This document shows positions 11,756-23,619 of a stretch of 64,000 nucleotides of DNA, in pieces. This DNA is from Marsupella aquatica. Taxonomy: Eukaryota; Marchantiophyta. Position 1 is the first letter of the stretch. Every line of letters starts with the position of its first letter. The position numbers and the translations under genes were made by a program. The stretch is taken from the NCBI GenBank assembly GCA_973895155.1, contig OZ316893.1:3658001-3722000 (forward strand), in the 5' to 3' direction. Below the pieces are notes generated by a model, which was not told the DNA's origin, did no database searches, and saw nothing but the letters and a program-made list of their open reading frames with translations.

Positions 11756-12948
11756 ACATCAAATTGTCAGCTTTGAGATGCCCTATTATTAACATTCAGA
11801 AATACATATAAAGTTGGACCCACCTATTTTCTCCTTGAGTGCACTTTAACTATTCACAAAATACATAATTAGTTCGTGGACCCCTTGGCTAATTGACAGC
11901 ATGGTTATCACAAGTACTTGTCAAAATCAAGCCTTTTCGCTACATGCTACCAAATTCTCAAGCTACTAGAGTCAGAATTCATTCTGTGACAAGTCCATTT
12001 ACAATTAGATGAATGTCTGATCAAATGAATTGTATTACTTGAGTTCAACTTAGGACCATGGCTAGCAATTTTCCTTGATTGCATTGGGCCGGAAATCCAG
12101 GTGCCAATTACCCTTTAACAAGGAAGTTATCAAGTTAGTTACTAGCCATTATTTATTATATGAAAAATAATTTTTATAAATCTTTGAATTGAAGTTTTAA
12201 AATTGGAAATGTAACTAAAACGGTTATATAGTGACGGTTTTAACTGTCTTGCTCTTTGCATTTCTAATTTTTTACTTTTCTTTTTACAGTATGGAGTCCT
12301 AAAATTTACACCCAAATTGACACAAACACGAATGAAAATTTGATTCACAAAATTGATAAATCTTGTTTGTTTCGGTTGTTGTTGATGGTGACACAATGTG
12401 GTGCTAGGAATTTTGAAAAAGACCTCTAGTGGGATCCATAAAGACTCACCACTGATGGGTATAATAATCCAACCCAACACTCCCCATCAAATTGACATCC
12501 AGTTCTGATCTCCATACCCCCGCATCACAAGCCAAGACGATTGTTAGTTATATACCTAGAAAAAACAGCATACCCTATTATGGGTCAAAAACGGGGTTTG
12601 TTATTGTGATATGGAAAATCGGTCCAACCCATGGGCCCAGGCCATATGGCACAACACGCCACATTTTAATGTGCAACCAAAAATGCAACACCACGTGGCA
12701 GGGAATTCCAAGCAGCAGACACGCGCCCTCTTCCCAACTACCGAGCGCTGATGATAGGTACACTTGGCATCATCCTAGAAGTCCCATATTCGTGATGCTC
12801 TTCAGACGGTGACGAAGCGGTCTGAGCTTGCCTCAAGTTTCCCCTCTCGAGAATGGCCTCACAATAATCAATTGTCACCTCGTGTACTGTCTGCGTGCAT
12901 TGTGACCATCATCCTGCCTCTGTGTTGCAGCATTTGGATTGCGTGATC

Positions 12949-13070
12949 TGTAATTGGGGACTTCGTTATATCACAGGAGTGAAGTTTTCTGCTCCAAGCG
13001 AGGCAAGAACTGTAATTAGGGACTTCGTTACACAGGAGTGAAGTTTTCTGCTCCAAGCGGGGCAAGAAGC
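12949..13070 (+). repeat. Two-copy tandem duplication, unit about 60 bp
   Basis: Copies at 12949-13010 and 13011-13070 both begin TGTAATT and contain ACAGGAGTGAAGTTTTCTGC. A three-base length difference and a few substitutions separate them. Confidence 0.8.
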
Positions 13071-13366
13071 AGCTGCATCATCAATCCCTGGGCTCGGTCC
13101 GTTTCAGGGTCGCGTTTTGATTTTCATTTCAGCTAGACTGATCGGGCTTCGAAGTTGAACTTTGTCATGAGCAGGGTTCGGAAAAAGTTATATTTCCAGG
13201 GAACTTGATTGATTTGTTTTCTGAGAGGTGGCTGAAATCCGAGAAACACTGCGAGCTGAGGAGGTGATCAGAAGGTTAGGACGGGTTCCGACCGATCGGT
13301 CTCGTTGGGTGGTTGAGTTAGCTCGCCTGTAAGATCGAAGGCTTTGGTTCACTTCGATTTCGTTCA

Positions 13367-13813
13367 ATGGAGGCTGCGAAGGATGCTACAAATGCCGTGA
13401 GGAACACGGTGTACACCGTTGCTCAAAACTTTGACGCAAAGCTGTTTAGTGCAGAGGATACCTCTCGACAGAAGGTCAGTTGGCCTTTCCTAGTGACAAG
13501 ACCTTTCAAGGAGGACCTTCGAAAGTAAAGGAAATCATCACAACCTAAATGCAATTTCCTTTAATTAATGAACTAATTGGCCATGGCAGTGATGCATGGT
13601 GGGAGTCGCCTCACGAATGCGAGTGCTAGAGCGAAAACTTCAGCAGCTTCTAGGATTTTTGGGTCACATAAGTTCACGTTTAATACTGATCAAATTGCCA
13701 AATGCTCGGACATCAAATGGCAGGCGGCAGACAAGGAGCTCGAGAAGACAGAAAATGTGAAGACAGCCACGGAGGCCCCAAATCTGACAGACGAATCCGG
13801 TAAGCGTAATTGA
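13367..13813 (+). CDS. Candidate gene start, function unknown (exon structure uncertain)
   Basis: An ATG at 13367 opens a 36-codon exon (MEAAKDATNAVRNTVYTVAQ and on) ending at 13474, directly before a consensus donor GTCAGT. It looks coding: balanced residues, amphipathic helix. A second open stretch at 13577-13801 ends at a GTAAGC donor and includes a hydrophilic segment (ADKELEKTENVKTATEAPN). The acceptor that would join them in phase is unclear: the one at 13589 gives an immediate stop, while one near 13725 (TGGCAG) works but leaves a short exon. I do not recognise a family. It may continue into the 30-codon repeats at 14.65 kb. Confidence 0.35.
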
Positions 13814-14650
13814 TTTCTTCTCGGGCTGGTGGTTTGTCTTACATGGAGCTAGTAAAATTGAATTTGAGCTAGTCCACGCCAACTGATGAACACTTCGATG
13901 GATAAAACTGAAGTAAGCAGAGTGGTTTAGAACAGGAGAGTAGTTATAATTCCTAAGCAATAATTGTATACTGAGGCCAGTAAATCGTGCCAGCTTCGAC
14001 GACTGCTAAGTGAGCATTTCAATATCCCAGTTTGTTTTTTCAAGTTTCAGTCCTCTCGAACTGAAGTCGACTGAGAGAGAAACAAGAACAGAATTAGCAG
14101 TCCACTTTGAAATCTTAGCAAATTCTGGGGTTCTTAACAACCACTTAGCAAGATATATTCGAGAATCACCAGAGCCAAGAAATTCCTAGTTTATGAAGAA
14201 ATTTCTACAGGAAAGTATAACCAAGCCAGTTATGGTGTTTTGAGTGCTCTTGATTTGAGTTTAGGTCCCCAAATTCATTGATCATCGTTGTAGAATTTTG
14301 TTTCAAGTTTATATTTAATTTTCATTTTCAGATTTTGTTGTGTTGCTCTGACTAGATACAATGCCGACTTTGGCTGAAATCATTAGTCCATGATTCCAAA
14401 TTATAGCTCACCACTGATTTGTTCAAGTTCAGCGTATGACCGGTGTCACAGCAGAATGGGACGAAATGTAACTTAATATGATCTTACTCTAGTCCGACGA
14501 ACATTCCTTGAAAATAGAGAGGCCAACACGTCCTTGCCTGTGAGACACGGGTACTTACTCTACTTGAAGGTAGACAGGGGACTTCTAAGTTCTGGCTTTT
14601 CATTTGAACTCAAAACGATCCGGTTCTGTCGATGGCGTTATGGCAGATAC

Positions 14651-14808
14651 CCAGCCAACGGAGAAAGCGAAGAGTCTTGTCGATAATCTCGGCAAGCTTG
14701 GTAACACGCCCTTCGACGCTCAGCAATAGCAAAGGTTCAGCCAGCCAATGCAGAAAGCGAAAAGTTTTGTTGGTGATCTTGGCAAGCTTGGTCCTACGCT
14801 AAATGCTG
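14651..14808 (+). repeat. 90-bp tandem duplication with coding character
   Basis: Copies start at 14651 and 14741. Both read, in the frame of an ATG at 14640 or a neighbouring frame, as helical segments of the type EKAKSLVDNLGKLG. The unit length is 30 codons. The first copy ends in TAG at 14727-14729 and the second is in a different frame, so an intact gene is not shown. This may be a decayed or alternatively spliced part of the 13.4-kb gene. Confidence 0.5.
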
Positions 14809-15631
14809 TCTAAATCAGCAAGTGGACGGCTATATACCATACACTGTGAAAACCATATGAGTGGAGTTGATTTGGCCAGGTCGGAGGTGAAGTCCACTGA
14901 GGTTGAAGACTGTTGACGGATCGACACATTTGCATTTGAGCTTTTTTCGTTTCTGGCCGAGGAAGTCGGAAAGATCAGTTGTTCATACAGATCCTCGGTC
15001 AATTCGGTATTATTTATGCATTAGTAAAGAATTTCGGTTCTTTGATGGAGCAATGGGAAGTTTTTGGTGCTTCTGGAATAGGTCGGAACATTTGTTGAAA
15101 CATCATGAATTCTAATCCGACAGTTGAAGCTGAGGCTCATGGGAAACCTATCTCTTAGTTGGTTGCCAGAGTACGAACTGATCAGGTTAGTGACTCCTGA
15201 ACTTCCACCTTGATCAAGGTCTAAGAGACTACGTGACGCAGAGTCGAAGCACCAAAAACCGGTTGGTACAGCAGAACCTCTGGAAGTCTAAGCGCGCCTT
15301 GCTTTGTATACAAATCCCCGATTTGCCCCCAGTAAATTGAATTCAGTTTTCACAATTCGTTGTTCCTAGCTTACTGCTCATTGCAGTCGGCAATTAGTAT
15401 TAGTTTTCTCCATCCAATTGCACTCTCCCAGTTTCCGTGTCCATGGTCTCCAATTCCTGTTAGATCACTCATGATAAGCTAGCTGGTTGCTCTGTCCACA
15501 CTTCCGTGTCCCTGCTCGCTCCATTGAGCACGTACAGACAGAGACACTGACTGATTTTATTTCGGTGCAATTTCGGCATTACGACAAGGCAATTTACGTA
15601 CGTTCCGAGGCTTAAGAGAGTAGTGTCTTCG

Positions 15632-16072
15632 ATGGCCCCTTTGGCTACTCCACACGGAATGCAATCGCATGGCGTCAAACCGAAGAAAAAACGTGAGGTT
15701 GTGGCTCTACTCAACGTTTGTGTACAAGAGATCGACCAACTAACTGCATTGTTGGAGAGATTGGCGCTCATAGCATCACGCGATCGAAAAGAACAGGCAG
15801 AATTGTTAACTCGCATTCTGAGCAAACAGGCTGGAGGGAGTACTGCTACGTCTCTGTGGAAGGAGTTGAGAGCCCTATCGGAGGCCATGAAGACGCACAA
15901 TGAGCGGGCTGCAGGTAGTAGAGTTGAGACAACAATTGCGCTGATAGAGCTGAGAGCCAAAATCCGGCACCACTTCAATCGTACCTTCGAATTTCTTCGC
16001 GAACTCGGTCCCAATCCCGATTCCGATTCCGATGAAGACATTCCGCAAAGATGGTGCTGCCTAAAATGGTGA
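15632..16072 (+). CDS. Hypothetical 146-aa helical protein
   Basis: A single open frame runs from the ATG at 15632 to a stop at 16070-16072. After a basic stretch (KPKKKREVV, near residues 17-25) the protein is mostly predicted helix with regular Leu/Ile spacing (QEIDQLTALLERLALIASRD; ELRAKIRHHFNRTFEFLREL), compatible with a coiled-coil or helical bundle. It ends with an acidic DSDSDEDIP patch and RWCCLKW. I recognise no family. An upstream in-frame GTG at 15623 adds three residues and is less likely as a start. No neighbour suggests a role. It could be lineage-specific or one exon of a larger gene. Confidence 0.5.
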   Translation: MAPLATPHGMQSHGVKPKKKREVVALLNVCVQEIDQLTALLERLALIASRDRKEQAELLTRILSKQAGGSTATSLWKELRALSEAMKTHNERAAGSRVETTIALIELRAKIRHHFNRTFEFLRELGPNPDSDSDEDIPQRWCCLKW

Positions 16073-19000
16073 AATGACCTAGGTAGTAGTTACCAGTTGG
16101 CTAGACATATGTGAGACTATGATTCCGTCCGACGATCTTCTTATTTGCTATCAATTTACTGTAAGCTTAAACGACATTCATTTGCATTCTTCCTCGATCA
16201 TTCTGGAAACTCTAATTAAGGTGTTGCCTGCCGGGAGAGATTCTCATATTCAGAGAATTATTGTACAGCTTGCGACCATTCTATCTCAGAATGGACCGAT
16301 CGGTTGCACCGTCGGAACTTCGTACATTCTAGTAAACTTGCCTGAAACCTTCAGTGAAACTGACGAAAGGTACATTTTCTAATTAGTTGGAACTGACAGT
16401 CGCTAGTGAATTGAGCTCACGTTGGTTGTAAAAGCCGACGTTGTGAATAACAGGTGCAAATGGACCCAGTTTCTCCCAATCAAAATGTCACTCATATTGG
16501 CAGCCGTATCACGTGAAGCTTAAGCCGGCGCGTCAACCTGTTCTACATTCCAGATTTGACAAACTAATTTGCAATCATCAGTTCACTTTATTGAATGAAT
16601 TTAGATGCTAGCAATGGTATCCACTTTGTGCGTTAGTCTACAAAGGCGAGGAACGTGATGCAACTTAGGGTATTATATTCTAGGTGACACTAGGTGACAC
16701 GAGTGCGGGTGCTCGACACAGAGGTCTGCTCGTGAAATATAGCTAACTAGTCCAAGGCAATTGAGAAAACTCATGAATTTAACAAGCTTCCATCGATATG
16801 ATCGACGATCATGTGTGAAATGCTACACCTATTGTCGACCAGTTTGTAGGATGCCAGAAGCATCCTGATCGTTTTCAGAAACATTCCAGACAAATTTGGT
16901 ATCCATTTTACAGCTGCTATTTGGTCAAGCCGGAAGGTCACAAGGCACTATTCTGTCAATTGCTAGCTGGGTCGTACCGTCATCAGTACGTACAGTGAAA
17001 GCTTCCTACTTCATTCCCGATTTCATTTTTAACTATGCGAACATCTTGAACAGTAGGAAACAATCAGTGCCCGCTAAAGCGACAACCATTCGGTGCTGCA
17101 TTCCGTGTATAGTTGATCTCGATCTATTCCGCCCATAAAAGCGCCTACAATTCGGCAGGCAATTCGGCTGTCATGATCACAAATATTCCAGTCATTTAAT
17201 TCGATAATTCATAATTCTCACTAAAACAGGTGACCCTTTCGATATTTCTTGTTAAATTTGGGTTTTGTTTTACCATCGACCACAATAGTCATTTTAAAAT
17301 CTATTCTAGTTAGCACAGGACCTTCCTAGTCTTTACTAGACCCACAGCCGGAGAGGAGCAACGTATTATTATAATTTGACCATCATCTGAACCGCCGCAA
17401 CCATTCCCGTGGACATTAATTTCAGGGCACAATTTGTGCTCTGCGTAGGAGATTGAGTACTAACTATAATTTCGCTACTCAAGGCAAATCTCCCGAAGCT
17501 GCGCCAAATCTTTGGTCATTTCTGTAGCCATGTGCGATCGACGTCACGGATAGTCGCCATATTACCCTCGACCGGAATTTCGGTCAAAAGTTTCAATCCT
17601 GCTTGAATAACTAGGGCCGAGATTTCGGTCACTTCGATAGCTGTGACCGACATCACTATTGGCTGTCCTTTCCAGCCGGTGGCTAGGGCTGTAATTGTGG
17701 TCATTTCGGTAGCCAAGAAGTACACATTTGTCAAACCTGACTGCTTCGAGAGACAATTTCGGTTACTTCTATAGGAGCGACTGATATCGCGGATAGAAGC
17801 GCAACTGACATCTTGGATGTTACATTTTATACGCATAATCGCATTTCGGCCAGTTAGCGCTGTGACTGCGCAGACTTGTAACAAAGTTGTATTCGATTGA
17901 AACAACCGCCGCGTGAGAAAAGCCAGCAGCAGTAGATGTGAATTATTCATCGCGTGGTAGGAGATCGGGACGCTTCCTTTCTCGACAGGATAGAAGTGGT
18001 GAAAGTCTCACGGCTTAATTATAGTTATGCAGCGGAGCTAAGTAGACTTCAATTCCAAATAAATAATGGGCCCGACGCGCGCAAGTTCTCAACGCGTTTC
18101 ATCTCCTTATTATGAAACGACATCTATTCCGTTTGCACTGTTGGACCGCAAATACGATCATTCCCTCCGCTCATCCAGAACGTCGATAAAAGTGATGATT
18201 CTCCTTCTTGGTTTAGTCTTAGTCTTGAGTCTACTCAGGAGACGAGCAATGTGATGCGTCGGCAGCATGCGAGAAAAAGACACAAGAGAGCTCTAAATTA
18301 ATAGAGAGTTCAGGGCAATAAACCGAGAATTACGGAAACGTTCATGTAATGAATGAGATCCAAGAACTTAGGCATTGCCTCGAAAAAACCATTTGAATTA
18401 CATCCAAAAAGCCAACTTAGGCATTTGAGCATGAGTCTCACTCAATAATCGAATTAATAGCTCTCACTTATATGACGAGGCTCCACTGCAGTCAGGAGCT
18501 TGCTTTGAGAACATATATGTAGATGCAGTTTTGAACGAGGAAGAGCTAGTTTCAATCTTGAATATCGCCCTGATTCAAAGGAGTCATGCATGCACAGTAG
18601 AACACGAGTTTTGATGCACGTAGGAGTCTCGGACTGGAGAGTGGAAATTTAACAGATAGATTGTGGTCACTGTGCTATTGGCAGCTGCGGCAGTGGGGGC
18701 CATAGACGCAGCTGAGCAATCGGTCGTTCCAATTAGCTAGTTAAGGATCTGGAAAAATTCTGATACGCATTCCAACTCAAGCATGGTAAGCTAGGAGGAT
18801 TCTGAGTAGCGAATCTCGTCCAAAATTGCCTCTGCGGGCTCACTGAGGGAACCCCGGAAAATCTCCATCACCGCAATTATATTAAGGATTGTCAGCGGGA
18901 GCTAATTATATAAACCGATATTTCCTTTCTTGGAATTTAAGGTGGGCGGCCGAGCAGATCATACTGTTAACTGCATATTTAAGGAATCTTAGAATTGAAA

Positions 19001-20040
19001 ACATAGTCGACCGCCAATCGACTGTAAGCCCGAAGCTCGATCAGGGATATTAATTAGAACAAGACCTACATTCTTGAACGTGAGGTGTACAAGTCGTCGC
19101 TGCATTCATTGAATGGTTGGCAAAAATAACATGAAGTCTGTAACTGGTCCATGATAAATTCAGAGGGTGGCTTCAGTGTGAAAAACAAATACTTTAGTAC
19201 ACAGTTTAATAGGCCCAACCCTAAACATCCGGCCGGAACCCCGTTCTATGATTTTAAGAAACAAATCTTCACATTTGTCCTTAGCGTCCTGAGGCAAGTT
19301 GAGCGGTAACAGTTCTCCCCAAAGTGTGGCTTAATTATTACCTCATCCCAGCCAAAAGTTTCCAGCATGGGAATCACGCAGTACTGTAGCCTAGACTGCA
19401 TTCGGGTCCATTAACATACCACCTGGGGCGACGATTTGAGGGCAATAATTAATCACATCAAGCTGCCATCGTGTCCTACAGGCCAGGACGTGCTTCAGGA
19501 GTGGTTCATAAATTAGTATGGTTTAGGCAACTCGCCAGACTCGTCCTCTCGAGGGGCGATGTCTCGTGGACGTCTTGTGTCCTCGAGTCGCAAATCGTAC
19601 GCTCGGCGTTGACGTAATTGCCAAAAAACTGGGCTAGATCGACCTCCTAGGAATTGTGCATGCCAGTTCACTGTTCAATACGGGACGGGAGTTCAACCTT
19701 TGAACCTGGAAACACTTAGCCATCGCAATGGTGCGGCCAGATCGAATTCTAGACGTGGTTTGATTTTGCTACACAACTGGACGAGTCGGCTGACCAGATC
19801 AGCAAAGAGGCAACTGGTAGGTAGGGCTAAAGTGTACCTGGATCTCATACTCCTGCGGTCACTAGCTAGCTGCCTAATCGAACTACTGAAAGCTTGTGTT
19901 CGAGTTAATTAATGAAGAGATCGGTCACTACAGTATTTAAGGTTACTGTACCTGGAGTCGATCGATCAAGTACCAGCAGTAATCGACCAGGGTACAATTG
20001 CAAGTAAACGCGGGCGAATACTTGAAAATGCTTCCAACGG
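16073..20040. other. 4-kb intergenic region, little recognised
   Basis: No convincing gene was found. It contains short open frames only and a doubled TAGGTGACAC at about 16681-16700. A region at 17510-17790 repeats the sequence ATTTCGGT at irregular spacing. A possible small tail-anchored protein is listed separately. Confidence 0.5.
18066..18254 (+). CDS. Possible 62-aa protein with a C-terminal membrane segment
   Basis: An ATG-started frame ends with a hydrophobic helix (VMILLLGLVLVLSLL, about residues 43-57) followed by RRRAM, the layout of a tail-anchored protein. There is no homology that I recognise, no clear promoter and no neighbour support. A chance open frame is quite possible. 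Confidence 0.2.
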   Translation: MGPTRASSQRVSSPYYETTSIPFALLDRKYDHSLRSSRTSIKVMILLLGLVLVLSLLRRRAM

Positions 20041-22291
20041 ATATTCAGGGAGACGAGTCCCTGTTTTGTCATTAAATGCATCTTGGTTTTCCCCCACACC
20101 TCACCGGAAAACTCTCCTCGTTTTTCTGTCCCACTTTTTTCAGGCCAGCCTTTTTGGGTCCCCTAGCTGCCCCTGCCCATCCCATGCTTGGGCAGCCCTT
20201 AAAACCTAGCCCTTTTTGGTAACCACTTTATTTCTATATTTTTATTTCTATACTTTTATTTTAAATAATGGGTTCTCTGGCCCGCTCTCTGGTCATTAGT
20301 CAGATTTTTCTAACTGTATTTTGAAAGTTTGAAACATGGAAATAAGACCAAAGAGCCAAATAAGGCTAGCGCAGTCACCAATTGCAAGAAGAACTAAACC
20401 CTCCCTACAAATATAATTTTTTTCAGACAGGAATTCCTCTCAGCATTGAGTGTGGTTGCATTGAGGTCTCTTTTGTAGGAACAAAATTATCTCAGGTTCC
20501 AGAAAAGAACTATCTGGTTGAAGGAGAATGTATATGTGACATTTCCAAAGAACAAAAAATGTGAAACCAGGAAACAGGATACCAAAGGCAAGTGACTCAA
20601 TAAAGGGGTGAAAACATTAGCCTAACCTCTGTAAGATTAAAGAGCCAAAATAAGCCTGAGTCCAAACAACTGCAAAAATGACTAAAATAACTACAACCCT
20701 ACAGACAAATTTTTTTGGCATGAATCAAAGGATGTCGGTTGAGAAATGGAGTTGAGAAAAGACAAAGAAAGGAATTTCAAGGCAGAAACTAAACGATCAC
20801 AAAAAGCGCCAGCAAAATACTTGGTGGGTCCCCTCTAGGTAAAGATATTCGTGACTCTCACTTTTCAAATATACTTAATGGGGCCCCTTGTCCCTGCAAC
20901 CCTTTCTCATGACCTGTGTCAGTGATTCTTTTCTGCATTTTTTAATTGTAACATAATCCTACAATTATCTACATCAGTCCACCAAATGTACTCTCTAGAA
21001 GCAATTTTAAGTGTACACTTGCTTAAAATAAATAGATAACATATGTACAAAGTATTTAGCCCTTGTCACTCCCATATTCATTTTTTTTCATGTGTTGAAA
21101 TACTTGTGCAAGGTAAGTACTACTTTAAGGTACCTAATATTTACTCTCTTTAGTTATTCCATCTCAAATTTTTTGGCAGTACTCACACCTGAAAGTATTT
21201 CTCCAAAGCATAGTCTTACCTGAACTTTAGTAAGGCGAGTCAATGGTTTTGGGTACTATTTTTTAAAATTTGTTTTCTGCAAATAAATCAAGTGTGATTT
21301 AAACAATTCTTTGATGCTATTTTGCCAAAAAAAGGAGTCCAACGTGAGTATTTCCTAAACACACCGAGTTCTTTTTGTGAAAGTTTCTTTTGTGTCACTT
21401 TGAGTAAACATAGAGATGTGAATTGTGATATGATTTTGATAGCTAATTTTGTGGTTGTTTCACCAACATTGAGCTCAAATTTTAAGGTCATATAACTGCT
21501 TTTACATTTGTTACTATATGCATCCTAGTGCTCATTTTTATGAATCAATTGATGCCTTGTGAATTTAATTAGTGCATTGTGTACTAAGCTAAACAATAAA
21601 AATTACCATTTAAGTGACATAAATTGCCTGAAATGCTCTAGCTAGATGCTCACATCTGAAAAAAACTTTCACAAAAATAACACCAACGAAAAGCTCAAGT
21701 CTAACATGAATATTTCCACAAAGGTTTTTGGCAAAATAGCATCAAAGAATGGTTTAAGGGCCACTTGATTTAACTGCAAAAAACAAATTAAAAAAAATAG
21801 CACCCAAATAGCATCGGTGAGGCACCCGGATTTCACCCAAACCATTGGTTCACCTTACTAAAGTTCACGGAAGACTATTCTTTGGAGAAATTGGGGAAAG
21901 ACATAGAAAGGGGATAAGGGAAAGAGTAGATGCTTGTCGTAAACACTCCTTCATGTCATAGCAACTTTGTTCACCACCCCTACTCAACAAACAGTCAGCA
22001 GCTGGAAGGGTGGGGTTTTAGGGGCTGCCCAGGCATGGGATGGAACCCAAAAAGGTTGGCCTGAAACCAACTTGTGACACAAAAATGAGGAGAGTCTTCA
22101 GGTGGGGTGTTGGGAAAGAAGGGTGTGATTTTAAGGGCTGCCCAGGCATAGGATGGGCAGGGGCAACGAGGGAACCCAAAAAGGCTGGCCTGAAACTGAA
22201 TTGTGACACAAAAATGAGGAGGGTCTTCCGGTGGGGTGCGGGGGAGAACCGAGGTGCATTTAATGACAAAACAGGGACTAGTCTCCATGAA
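20041..22291. mobile_element. Foldback-like element with long imperfect inverted arms
   Basis: The outer arms are 20041-20230 and 22010-22291. Both contain, in opposite orientation, AGTCCCTGTTTTGTCATTAA, CAGGCCAGCCTTTTTGGG and GGGCAGCCCTTAAAA. The inner arms are about 21180-21410 and 21640-21910; in opposite orientation both contain TTCTTTGATGCTATTTTGCC and TGAACTTTAGTAAGG. The folding centre is near 21525. The right outer arm holds two tandem copies of a block of about 110 bp that the left arm has once. The left arm carries about 0.9 kb extra (20230-21170), itself with an internal direct repeat (20346-20420 and 20638-20715). No transposase frame and no clear target duplication were found, so it is non-autonomous. 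Confidence 0.7.
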
Positions 22292-23619
22292 TGCAACGGA
22301 TCTACTTGCTCGCATCCTTCATGTCTACCGTAAACTCTAACATATAATTAACCATCGACAGTGACGTACATCGCGTCGTCGCTGACCAAAACATGCTCTA
22401 GGTAAGTCGTTCATTGTGGTCTCGGTGTACGTGACAATCTACAGCCATTCGTGTTTCGCATTCATATACTAGTACTCCAAGCGAAGAGTACAAGTAATCC
22501 TCACAGAAGTCAAGGCACTTCCAGGGGCATTACTCTAATTATATATTGTCCAATTATGCATTAAGATTTTATTCTCCAGTACGAAAACAAAAACTATGGA
22601 CTCGTTATTATACACAGCAGGCATATATAGCGACGATTACTGGGGTCTAGCTAGGATATATGGGAGCCTCTACTCAAATCTTCAGCCATTTGGAGATCAA
22701 CAATCATGAGGCACTTGCAATTAGTCTCGCCACTTCTAGACAATAGATTAAGACGCAAACGTTGTACAGGGCTTGAGTTGTTTGGTTACAGAGGCCACCA
22801 AATATTTTCATTGAAGAACTTCAATCATCCTGAGCATTCAATCTTAGAAAAAATTACGGAGGAGGTTTTCCAAGTCCTCCGTCGAAGGATTAATTTTTTT
22901 TTCTCGGTACTCGTGAGCAGCCTTGAAAGCTATAATTGATCTCTCACAGTTTCAGGACAAGTCATATGATCTATAAACGTTCTGCACTAGAGAGGTTTCG
23001 GTTGTCTGTGGATTGACAAATATTGATACCACGTTGGAATTCAGTGTCCAATTAAGGTCGATGCTTCTCAGTTAGACAGATACAAGATCGTGGTAGAATG
23101 TGCTAATTACACATCGACATTACCATATAATTTATTCCCTGTATAATTTGTTTTGTTTTCCGTTCGTGATTCCTAAAAGCATTGATTTTCATATCCTGGA
23201 ATGGTATTCACATTTTCCAGCTATCTTCACTGTCAGTGTTTCAACTCGAGACTAATTACACACTATTCGATCTCTAGAGACACAATGCCAAAAACTTTCG
23301 ACATGAGGCACCGGATGTGGTCCTCGCCCTCGATGTTTACCAGATGTTCTGCGACAGTATCTTGAGTCATCTATGTACAGAGGTCTCGGTGAGCACTCGA
23401 AGGCGTACGTACTCTATCTAGGCTTAATTCTTGCGGTGGGGACAAAATTGAAACTGTCACATCTGTATACGCGAGAGAAATTTGATCGCAAGATTAACGA
23501 TGGCATTATGCGGACATCCTGGAAAACATTTGAACTTCACGTATCAATTGTTCGATGATCGACCATCTAACTTGCGATATAAATATATATGTAGCCATTG
23601 AAAATGACCTACTTGAATA
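22292..23619. other. Intergenic region, no gene recognised
   Basis: Only a short open frame at 22706-22939 (77 codons, basic, no motif) is present. The end adjacent to 23620 should hold the 3' untranslated region of the SAUR-domain gene. Confidence 0.5.

Larger units (their letters stand above)
10130..13366. other. 3.2-kb intergenic region upstream of the photolyase
   Basis: This must contain the photolyase promoter, but no clear TATA box was found. A C/T-rich stretch at 10150-10480 leaves overlapping open frames with no family resemblance. Further on are a near-perfect hairpin (11177-11345), a short 12-bp tandem repeat (11723-11755) and a 60-bp duplication (12949-13070). No RNA gene was recognised. 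Confidence 0.5.

Noticed and set aside
17516-17950. 144-codon - strand open frame starting with a hydrophobic N-terminus
   Set aside because: The frame owes its openness to irregular ATTTCGGT-type repeats. No motif, splice site or promoter supports it.
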